Assembly (NCBI RefSeq): GCF_000002235.5
Contig: NW_022145611.1
Span: 11,248,342-11,312,341, forward strand
Direction of reading: 5' to 3'
Length of the DNA stretch: 64,000 nt
From: Strongylocentrotus purpuratus
Lineage: Eukaryota; Echinodermata; Echinoidea; Camarodonta; Strongylocentrotidae
Part shown: one piece after another, positions 1 to 10,400 of the stretch
Position numbering within the stretch: position 1 is the stretch's first letter
Layout: each line of letters opens with the position of its first letter
Translations under genes and position numbers: made by a program
The notes under the pieces: generated by a model
Databases searched by the model: none
The model's input: only the letters and a program-made list of their open reading frames with translations
What the model was told of the DNA's origin: nothing

Positions 1-905
1 GTGATGATGTGCAGGTGATGAAGGGGAAATTCGAAATTAGGATAGATGGATGATGATGATGTGCAGGTGATGAAGGGAAATTCGAGATTAGGATAGATGG
101 ATGATGATGATGTGCAGGTGATGAAGGGGAAATTCGAGATTAGGATAGATGGATGATGATGATGTGCAGGTGATGAAGGGAAATTCGAGATTAGGATAGA
201 TGGATGATGATGATGTGCAGGTGATGAAGGGAAATTCGAGATTTGGATAGATGGATGATGATGATGTGCAGGTGATGAAGGGAAATTCGAGATCAGGATA
301 GATGGATGATGATGATGATGATGTGCAGGTGATGAAGGGAAATTCGAGATTAGGATAGATGGATGATGATGATGTGCAGGTGATGAAGGGGAAATTCGAG
401 ATTAGGATAGATGGATGATGATGATGTGCAGGTGATGAAGGGGAAATTCGAGATTAGGATAGATGGATGATGATGATGTGCAGGTGATGAAGGGAAATTC
501 GAGATTAGGATAGATGGATGATGATGATGTGCAGGTGATGAACGGAAATTCGAGATTAGGATAGATCAATTAGATGGATGATGATGATGTGCAGGTGATG
601 AAGGGAAATTCGAGATTAGGATAGATGGATGATGATGATGTGCAGGTGATGAAGGGGAAATTCGAGATTATGATAGATGGATGATGGTGATGTGCAGGTG
701 ATGAAGGGGAATTCGAAATTAGGATAGATGGATGATGATGATGTGCAGGTGATGAAGGGGAAATTCGAGATTAGGATAGATGGATGATGATGATGTGCAG
801 GTGATGAAGGGGAAATTCAAGTATAGGATAGATGGATGATGATGATGTGCAGGTGATGAAGGGGAAATTCGAGATTAGGATAGATGGATGATGTTGATAG
901 ATGGT
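1..905. repeat. ~52-bp minisatellite, about 17 units
   Basis: Head-to-tail copies of a 50-53-bp unit run from the left edge, each with the core GTGCAGGTGATGAAGGG followed by AAATTCGAGATTAGGATAGA and a (GAT)n stretch. Units differ by one G in the GGG/GGGG run and by gains or losses of GAT triplets. One unit has a short insertion near 565. The array is cut by the window edge, so its full length is unknown. The + strand is strongly purine-rich. Confidence 0.95.
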
Positions 906-1320
906 AATAGAATAGATGGTGAAAATGGAAATTATTGTAATGACTTATGATGATGAATGGATGGTAGTGATAATGATGATTGTTTTTTTGTTTTTACAGG
1001 TTTGTCAGAACATCAACACACAAAAAAAAAAACTTTAAAAAGACAGTGTAATTCATTTTTAACACGATATACAATCTGATATCAAATCATTTTATGACAG
1101 AACATAGTCCATCACAAGACACAACATGAAATTGAAAACCCTTATTTCTTAAAAACTGTGATAATGATTGTTTCAATGATGATTGTTTCGATGTTGATTG
1201 TACAATGGTGATGAATGTACAGTGCGTTCCAGAAAAAAAACGAAACCGAGAATTATCGATGTTTTATCATCACTTGATCACAATCATAATTAATAAATGA
1301 CACATACTTGTAAAGCTTAG
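906..1320. other. AT-rich spacer, no gene seen
   Basis: The stretch after the minisatellite holds scattered GATGAT tracts, T and A runs, and no frame that resembles a known protein. It may include the outer part of the inverted-repeat element that follows. Confidence 0.5.
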
Positions 1321-1330
1321 ATTCTCCTCT

Positions 1331-1752
1331 TTCATTTGATGCAACTCATACGATGCACATTTCATTATATTATTAAACTAATTCGTTTTCAATGGCTGCC
1401 TGCCGTAGCAACAAACCACAAACTCCGTTTCATTGACGATCAGCCATGCATGAAGTCTTTCGTCTTCTTTGTTGTTAGGGCAGACAGCCAACGGAACGGA
1501 TTCGTCTAATAAAATAATGGAAATGCAAGCATTGTTTTAAACAAACATAACTTTTTTATTCCTGGCTCATTCTTCCTGGTTGAGGTGTCATATGAAAGGG
1601 CAGAAAATGAACTTTCTGGAAATGTGATTTTCTCTTTGAAATTCAGATACCGTTCGCCAAATGACTTTTTGGGTACCCTTTCTTCAAATTATGTTTAATC
1701 ACTCATGCGTGAAATATGCATCCTATGAGTTACATCAATTGAAAGAAGACGA
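1331..1752. mobile_element. Imperfect inverted-repeat element
   Basis: Bases 1358-1416 pair with 1470-1525 in inverted orientation with about 70-80% identity by eye; the most conserved part reads GGCTGCCTGCC on the left and GGGCAGACAGCC on the right. A second pair, around 1331-1366 and 1708-1752, carries inverted copies of a CTTTCATTTGATGCAACTCAT-like motif. No target duplication was found, so the family and exact ends are open. It is probably a degraded foldback or MITE. Confidence 0.5.
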
Positions 1753-2846
1753 TCTTATTAGCTACCATAATATTATTCAAGCTTTTCGTAAATATATATT
1801 GCACGATATATTTTCCATATAAGTAAGGAAGTTAGATTTTCAAGATTTTAAGCCAAATAAGATACGACTTTAAAACTGCCCTCTTGTTGCTACGAGGGCT
1901 AGATATCCCACCCCAAAATGAAAACGAAAACAAATTTCTCACGGCATTTGTTACTTTAATTATTGTGTTGCAATATAAGGCGCTATATAGTCCTTATCAG
2001 ACCTCCTTACCCGTGACCATCACAATCACCCTCACCCCCAATAAAAAAATGTTTGGTTCATTTTCGGATTGCATTCATTACCTCTTTGTACACTACAACC
2101 TTAAAGGTCCGAAAGTGTTCAAGCCCCCTACCCGCCCCCACCCCAAGTCCCAAACATATCACAATTCTAAAGTACCCCCCCCCCCCTCTCACCCCTCTCC
2201 GGGCAGTAACTAGGCTCATGATCCGGTCCAATCCCGCTATATAATTTGGAGGTCCATAAGTCCTACTAAAAGCTACTTTCTACAAAAACATTATTTTCGT
2301 TTTAAAAGTATTATACTTGTTTCTGAAATAGCTAACTCGGTCCTATAGCCAGGATTTCATTTTAGGGGGTGGTAGTGAGCACGCAAAACGTGCGAAGCGC
2401 GCTCGATCCCTAGGGGGTGGGTGCAGGGAAGGGGGGAGTTTTCTTTGAAAGAAAGCGTTGAAAGAAGACGATTCGTTGTACCTTTCTCGACTCATAATCC
2501 TCGTCTGATTTCAGTTCGCCCCTCCTGCGCATATAGCGCGGAATCTTTGAAAGAACTTGAAATGATTCGTTGTACCTTTCTCGACTCATAATCCTTGTCT
2601 GGATTTAGTCCGCCCCTCCTGCGCATAGCGCGGAAGCTTTGACGTATTATTAGACAAAGAACACGATTCGTTGTACCTTTCTCGACTCATCATCCTTGTC
2701 TGAATTCAGTTCGCCCCTCCGGCCTGCGCATAGCGCGAAAGCTTTGACGTATTATTAGACAAAGATCAAAGACGATTCGTTGTACCTTTCTGGACTCTTA
2801 ATCCTTATCTGTATTCAGTCCCCCTCCCGCAAGCTTTGACGTTTCA

Positions 2847-3480
2847 TTAAAGATAAACTTTAGTATTGGTAATGCGATTGCATTGTGAAAGAAAACGTGT
2901 GAAAGGATCAGAAACAGTTGATCATGTAGCATGTAAGTATTGGTGTGCACTGCAAGGTTCTGGAGTCATCAAAATCATAATAAATTTGACCGAGTCTTGG
3001 TTAAGTAACAAGCACTCACATAGAAAGCTATACACTCTTATTTCCACAGCGTCAAATTTCACTCTAAATGGCGTCAGCTGGGAGTCAACTCAATTCCTAG
3101 TTAAAGTGACACGGAAAAGGAGTCATCTTGACTCTGAATTGAGTCAATTCTCAGCTGATGCCACACAATCCGAGTCAAATTGATTCGGAATCCGTGTCAC
3201 TTTAACTAGGAATAGAGTTGACTCCCAGCTGACGCCATTTAGAGTGAAATTTGACGCCGTGGAAACAAGAGTGTATATGGGACAACACACATGGTGTCGG
3301 GGCTAGTACTACCTTGATTTCCTTGTCTTTCTATGCTCATTACTCAGCCAGTATACATTTTCTTCCAAAATTGTTTGGCACATGTCATTTATTTGTAATC
3401 TTGAACATTCAGTGTAAGTTTCGTTTGATTCTGTGAGAATTTTTTTTTTTTTTTTTACCAGTATTGGAGTTTATCTTTAA
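2847..3480. mobile_element. TTAA-flanked non-autonomous DNA transposon, copy 1
   Basis: TTAA lies at both ends (2847-2850 and 3477-3480). The terminal inverted repeats are AGATAAACTTTAGTATTGG on the left and the complement of CCAGTATTGGAGTTTATCT on the right. It lies within a tandem unit that normally reads CATTAAATTATTA, which explains the TTAA target. The interior matches copies at 14410-14830, 26496-26871 and 33986-34207. TTAA targets are typical of piggyBac and Kolobok; which one applies is not decided. It carries a nested MITE at 3031-3275. Confidence 0.8.
3031..3275. mobile_element. 245-bp palindromic MITE nested in the TTAA element
   Basis: The arms are about 90 bp each, with ends TACACTCTTATTTCCAC and GTGGAAACAAGAGTGTA, and TA flanks each side (3029-3030 and 3276-3277). 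The arms share GGCGTCAGCTGGGAGTCAAC and its complement. The centre contains short GAGTCAA-type sub-repeats. The TA flank is compatible with a Tc1/mariner-type MITE, but no coding remnant supports that. Confidence 0.8.
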
Positions 3481-3780
3481 GTTAGAAAAAGAAGACGATT
3501 CGATGTACCGTTCTCGGCTCTTCCTTATCTGAATTCAGTTTCCTCCCCTCCCGCGCAAAGCGCGACTTTGAAGTTTCATTAAATTATTAAAGAAAGAAGA
3601 CGATTCGTTGTTCCGTTCTCGACTCTAAATCCTTAATTTGAACTCAGTTTCCCCCTTTCCGCGCAAAGCGCGGAAGCTTTGACATTTCATTAAATTATTA
3701 GAGAAAGAAGACGATTCCTTGTACTGTCCTCGACTCCTTTTCCCTTTTTCTTCCTACGTCCTCTTACTTTTTTCCTTCTC

Positions 3781-4240
3781 TTTCTCTCTCTTTTTTTGGG
3801 GGGCCGGCGGTTTTTTTTTTTGGGGGGGGGGGGGCGACCACCCCCAACGCCCCCCCCCCCCCCCTGGATACGCGCCTAAGACCTCTATGGTGCATGGGTC
3901 ATCCGACGATGGTGATATGATTATGGTGATAGACTGATAAATAGTGATGTAGATAATATACGACTTGACGTTTGAAAATACAATCGCACGTCTATCCTCA
4001 TATTCATAAAGGCCATCGGGTTCTTTTTTTTTTTTAAAGTTCCTCAGGACTGTATTTCCCCCACAAGTTTTGCCCACATATAGTTTATTTTAATTGCCCA
4101 TCGGCACTCCCCTTCCCTCTAGCGACGCCCATATGGTAATACACAAAGTGGGCAAATTCATCAAGTGGTGTATACAAAACAAAAATCAACCAATAAAGTT
4201 CAAGCAGAAAGTTCAATTTATATGAAGCTAGAAGGTTCTT
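3781..4240. other. Homopolymer-rich spacer upstream of RTRAF
   Basis: Contains T, G and C runs around 3790-3865 and A/T-rich sequence to 4240. No coding similarity was seen. The last few hundred bases should include the RTRAF promoter, but no TATA box or other clear element could be picked out. Confidence 0.4.
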
Positions 4241-4397
4241 GCGCTGCATGCATGTCAGCTGGCGATCGTTAGCTGGCGCTAGATTACGTACATTGCAACG
4301 TGAAATAAACTTTGCCTCAGCGACGTTCCTGTCATCAAAACTCCACCTCATCTCAGCCCATTGTTCTTTTATTTATTTCATTTTCCACTGGATTAAC

Positions 4398-4455
4398 ATG
4401 TTTAAAAGAAAGCTGCAAGCTCTAAATAATCCACAGTCTGATTTTAATGTTAATG
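4398..4455 (+). CDS. RTRAF: RTRAF exon 1 (start codon)
   Basis: Encodes MFKRKLQALNNPQSDFNVN plus the first base of residue 20. The ATG matches the conserved family start (human MFRRKLTALD). The donor is G|GTAAG at 4456. An in-frame stretch lies upstream of this ATG but has no family similarity, so it is treated as 5' UTR. Confidence 0.93.
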
Positions 4456-7400
4456 GTAAGATAATTTGTTATCCATTTGATCAATGTATGTATCTCGGTC
4501 CCACACGTGTAATATTTTGCTAGGTTTTGCAATCTCCTTCATTTTCTCCTCAACTTATTGACAAAACGTATCTAGTTGAATGAAATGTTTTCATTCCATA
4601 ATCTGTATATTATATTACGTAAGATAAATAGAATGGGGATAGCTATATAGGGGGTTAACTTGATCTGATGAAGAAAAATTGACATTTGCATTTGTATTTT
4701 TAATTAACCAGTTGGTCAGTCACTCCAGCAAAGCATAGAGAGTCCCCGCCCCCCCCCCCACACTCAGTAGGGCGCTTTAGCAACAAGACGGAAAGCACAG
4801 GAGACGGAGTGTTTAACCAACTGTGACGGGTATCGCACTCTTGTTACCGTCGTGATATTTAAGCGCTTTCGCTGTCTGCTAAAGGCGACGGGGACGCAAA
4901 GCCGTATCCAATTCCAGCGCTGAACCGCACGCCTGCTGCCTTTTGGTGCTAGTGCTCTGGTGCCTTGAGGCTTGGCCGGAGCGGTGGGCGGTAGTGCACA
5001 GCGTGCAGGCACGTCATGCATAACGATGAAAAAGGGCCCCCAAAGTAGGCCTAAACGGCCAAACCATCAATTTATTGTAGATTGAGGTATAGAATAAGCT
5101 ACTTATCGAACAGACATTGGAAACACTAGTAGATTCCCTGTTTTTATCTTCAGTAGTCATGGTAGTGCCCTGCATTGTTAGATTTGGATAAAAATTATTT
5201 GTCAGCTCTCTCTCTTATGTCGTGTCTAGGGAACGAACGCTAAGTTGGCCGAGTACCATTCCGAAAATCGACGGGACGGAGAGATTTCAGGTTCGCGCAT
5301 GCACAGTTTGTTTTTTTTCGCTCGCGTTACCGTCTCCTGTGCGTACCGTCTCGTTGCTAAAGTGCCCTAGTGTTATTTAGGGTACGCATATGCTTGTTCC
5401 CTCTTTTTGAAAGCACCCCCTATCTGAGGACTGCCAACATTTCTATACATGTACCTCCCTTTCGATTTTGCGGGCTTTTCTTAAATCCCCCCTAAATCAT
5501 GAAAAATGCTCAAAGTAGGTCTACCCCCCCAAATTCAGAAAAATTTCTCAGGAGTCCAAAGAGATGAGAGAAAAAGAGAAAAAACACCCCCTTTTTAAAG
5601 AAATCTCTGGGTGAAAAGTTAATACACCCCTTTTTTACAATTCTCGGGCCGGACTTTGTCGCACAAAAAGTACCCCTTTACCGGACATTTTGGTAACACG
5701 CATGTGGTCCGTCCGTTCTCGGAGTGGGGGAGGGGGGGGGGCCGGGAGAGAGTCAATGCTAATGGGTATTGACCTCTAGCACTGCATGCTTGCTGTGATA
5801 TTATTAGGTATTATTAGACCCATACACAAATACACACACCACACAATATCGCATAGACTCTACACAATCATGTCGATGCAGCTGTAAGCAAAGTTTGACA
5901 CTAGACTTATAATTTGAACTTTTAAATTATTCTTTTTAACATCAGTAAGTTAAAAAAAAATGTATTTTACTGCTATTTAGGTATGGTCAGTTGTCACTTA
6001 AGTACCGATTTTGAGTGAAATCAGTTTTGTACAGTGGTGTTTGAAATGTTGCTCAAGCACAGCTTTTACTACACAGCCAGGATAGTGACGCTTCTATGTG
6101 TGCAGTCAGTGTCAGTGACAATTAACTGATTAAGTACTTGCACCTTGTAGTTGTACATAATACACCAACTGACTGTACTGCACAAGAGCACCTTGTCCTT
6201 GCCAGACATTTCAACCTTGACGTTATATCCTGACTGATGGATCCTGTCAAGTACCGACGTAGAAGTAGAAGTAATAATAATAATAATAATAATTACAGTG
6301 CTTATATGGCGCCTAACACTTACTTTGTCAGAAGTCTCTAAGCGCTCTACAATAATGCAGCATAATTACCCTGGCTTTAGCAGTGCAGCTGTTACGCGCG
6401 CTGCGTTTCAAGGAATAAATTCCTACCAGGTACCCATTTACTTCACCTGGGTGGAGTGTGGCAAATGTAGATCAATGTCTTGCCAAAGGACATTAGTGCA
6501 GCGGCGGGACTCGAACCGCGGACCTTGTGATCGACAGTCCAGCGACGTATCCACTCGACCACAACACCTCTACAAGTAGATCTAGGCCTAGATCTAGGGC
6601 CTAAAGGGTCTATAATTTATCTATGTGCGGTTAAAAAAAACAGACGCAATCCTAGTGCAACTGTAGTAGTAGTAGTACTAGTACTAGGAGTAGTCTAGGA
6701 GAGTTGAGTCTGCGATTTAAAAGAGGTACAGTAAGTGAAAATAGAAAGTAAATTATTGACTTGTCATAGAGGGAAGGAAAAAATCAGATGGAATATAAAG
6801 AAAGATAAAAAGGAAGAAGCAGAAGAGAATACTGAATATCGGAGAAGATCTGACTAAAAGAGAAGAAGAAAAGAAGTAGCAATGTATGAATGAACATAGG
6901 GGCCGGGAAAGAAGAAAAGTAGAAGATTATGAGATCTATTTGGAGAAGAAACTGATATAGATGTGAAGAAAAAAGCAGAAAGTAAGATTGAGTAAATTAT
7001 GAGAAAGAAGAAATTAAACTTGAACTTAGTATGATGGAGATGAGAAATGGAAATATAAGCAGAATGATTTAAATGAGAGTATATAACTCTTAAAGATAAT
7101 GATCTGGTAATAAAGGGGGGGGGGGAATCAAAGGAAGAAAGTGAGACTGTCAGACAAACGGTGAGGAGAATCGGAAGGAAAATTGATGAGAATATGAGCA
7201 TGTGAAAAGAATGAAGGGAAAAAGTATGGAAGAATAATTTAGAAGATAAGATAAAAAAATATATCAAATGAGAAACAAATTGCAATTTTAATGTAATGTA
7301 ATGTGCTCTTTGGGCAAATTTCTTTTAGTTTCATTTGTAGGGCACCAGATGAGACAGGAATAATATGCGTAAACGCATGACCGGAATTCAAACCCTTACC

Positions 7401-10400
7401 TTCTTTAAAGTTCTTTTAATACCACAATATCTACTTGTAATTTTCTTTCCAACTGCGAATGACAGATGAGAATTGTTGGCGGAACCTAGTGGAATGGCTA
7501 GAAGACCAGAAGATCCGATTTTACAAGATTGAAGACAGGGCTGATCTAAGAAACAAGAGCAGTACTCAATGGCCTAAAGCATTCGTCAAAGTAAGGCAAC
7601 CTTTACTATTCATTCAGGAATTCTTTCTAGATTATGGTTCAGTGGGAAAATATCAGAGTAGGTAGTGAACTAAGCTATCTTGAACTTGAAAGGATGTAAA
7701 GGACTTTGGAAACTCAAGGATATACCCATATTTCATTGTATATGTTGCCTAGAGCAGATGTCCACAATATGTAGTCACTTTCTTGGACTTATGCTGTAAG
7801 TATATATTCATTTTATGTGAAAAGCAGCTGTTTAATCAGGGCTCGCTCCTAACAGGCCCCCGGGACACAAGGGCACCCAAAATCTGAGTCCAGATCCCCA
7901 ACATTCTGAAGTTTTCACATAGCTCTCATGCATACAGAATGTTAAAAGTTCATTCTGGATCCCCCTTTCAAAAAAGTTATTGTGGAGCCATGATTTAATA
8001 TTTTTGAGAAAGATGCTTGGAAACACAATACAAACAAGATTATGGCAAGAAGAGACAAACTAGAACAAAAAGGTGAAGATATATATTCATAAAAAACATG
8101 AGGTAAAATTACTGAAGGCGTCTTGGTTTCTGTTATTGAACTTGGTTAAATGTCCTAAACGCAGTTGATGTATGATTGTGTAAAAGTCTTGAATAATGAA
8201 CAGACCGTGCAAGTCAAGACACAATGTAGACTTCAGTTGTGATGGGGGAGGTTGAACCATTGGTTTTTCAATGCAACTGTTGTTGATAGATCTTTTCTCA
8301 ATAGATTTTTCGATCTTTTCCACAATTATTGTTCACTTATTACACTACATTTTTCTCTTCAGTATATCCAAGACTTACAATGTCCCTTAGATGGCAGTGA
8401 CAGACTGGCAGTGTGTGATTGGATACTGGGTCATGCCATCAGACTTGAGTTTGGAGAAAAAGGTAACAAGCTCAACTTATTTCTGTCTTCTCAAATTATA
8501 CTGAAAGTATCAATTAAATGAATAAGGCTTGTTGCCCCTGACTTTCATGATAAACATATATCCATAACTATCCTGTAACTCATTAAAAATGAAATTGATT
8601 TTTGATATTATAATTGTACTACACTGTGGTTACAGCTTTGTATCCGAATGGGGAAAAGATTTTTATTCTTTCAAAAATGATTCATTTGATTAGTGACAAA
8701 TAATTTGAATGATTAAATTACCAGTACATACATGCAGGTTTGAATATTCCCACAATTTTTGTATCAGTCTCATTGTCATGAGATTACTAATACATTGGTA
8801 CACAAAACATGTTAGTTGACAAGTTAGACCTTAACTTTCATTTCATTGTTGTTCTCGTTGGCTTGTTTGACACAATGTTTTATTTTTTTTCTTATAGCTC
8901 AAATGTTCAAAGGAGAAGTAGCAGCACCTCAGAGCCCTTCAGGACCTGTAGCAGAGGACCCCTTTGCAAGTATTGATGGTGAGGATCAGGGATTGGGAGG
9001 GACCAGTTACTGGTCTTGGGTAGGCTAGGGTATTTTCTCTTGGTCTTGGTTTTGACTCTAGACCTTGAGACATGATGCTCTGATGAGAATTCTGCTGGTA
9101 ATCTAAAGTCTGGGAAGCTATTTCAGATAGGGATGGTATAAAAAAAACAAAAAAACAGTTGCCTCCAGAAATCTGTAAGATTGGTACTGTGATATTTTCT
9201 AATGTTTTAATTCTAGATATTAATGTTCACCGATGTTTGTTAGCAAGCTGCTGATATACATTTGTCGGTGTAGTAAAGTGGTACGTGAATGCTTTCATAG
9301 CCTTAGGGCAGCTGAGCAATCTGGATTTATATAGCCCTATATACGAAATACCTTCTCTAAGCGCTTTACAGATATAATTACCCGGTCATTAGATTCATTC
9401 ATGCACAGTGTGCACCATCTCCACTCCCTTTGGATTATTCCTACCATATGGTCACCGTGAGAGCATATGGCAATTACTAAAACAAAGGCTTTCATCATTC
9501 TACTGGGGCCCCATTTCTTTCCTGGGTATGGAGTAGCAAGTGTAGATTAATGCCTTGCCAAAGGGTATTTGTACGGTGTCGGAGATCGAAAGCTACGACC
9601 ATAGCATTTCAATTCAAGTGCTTACACCACTCGACTACAACACCTCTACATATAGTAGTAATAGAAAATTGGTTTGAGCATCCACCAATTAAAGAACGAA
9701 AATTAATGAAATTTGACTCCAAAACGTACATTTACCATAATTGCCGGTAAACCTAGTAGTATGGAAAGGGTTGATATTGACTATATGATCTGCACATGAA
9801 TGAAAGAGGTCTTTTTTATTCCCTGCAGTGTCTAGTCCAGACGTGAAGGCTGGCCTGGTCTCCCTTTGCTCACTACTCAATATTCCTAGACATGTGGATC
9901 CTATCGTCACTTTGGAAGCAATTGCTCTCCTTATTAAAGACAGACTCTCTGAGGATGCACAGGAGGGTGAATTTGAAGAGGTAGAGCACAGACAAATTTA
10001 TTCCAAATTCACAACAAAAATGTAAAATGAACTCATAAACTAGGCCCTGCCCCCCTTTTTTTTGGTGACATTTCATCTCTCCCATAGCACCTGATATTAG
10101 AGGAATTTAAAATCAATTTGATTTTGATCAGACATGATATATACTTGACTTGCATTTACTTTTTGGGGCTCATTATGTATGCAAAAAAAGCTTTTGAACG
10201 CATTATCATTAGAACCGACAGATGGATTACTTTCAAACTCAGGACATGTATGTATCTTGCAGAGCCAATGAACTGATTAGATTTTAGGGTCATCAGGTCA
10301 AAGATCAAAGGGTCATTCATTTATATGAAAAATAGCTTGGAATCACGATATATACTGAGAACCTGTCAATGGATTTCAATCAAACTTGAATTTTAATAAT

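Larger units (their letters stand above)
2440..3780. repeat. ~100-bp degenerate tandem array, split by an insertion
   Basis: About seven units of 95-115 bp each carry a GACGATTCGTTGTACC-like motif (near 2467, 2562, 2661, 2770, 3493, 3600 and 3709), then CTCGACTC and a GCGCAAAGCGCGGAAGCTT-like block. Four units lie left and three right of the TTAA-flanked element at 2847-3480, so the array predates that insertion. Confidence 0.85.

Noticed and set aside
1-905. CRISPR-like array from regularly spaced repeats
   Set aside because: The whole unit repeats with no unique spacers, and the surrounding genes are animal.
6500-6571. A functional tRNA gene, suggested by A- and B-box motifs
   Set aside because: The boxes sit at the head of a SINE with a body and ATT tail, repeated twice more in the window, and the fold does not give a clean cloverleaf.
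6854-7285. 143-codon minus-strand frame rich in Phe, Ser and Leu
   Set aside because: It mirrors an A/G-rich + strand inside RTRAF intron 1 and has no similarity to a protein family.
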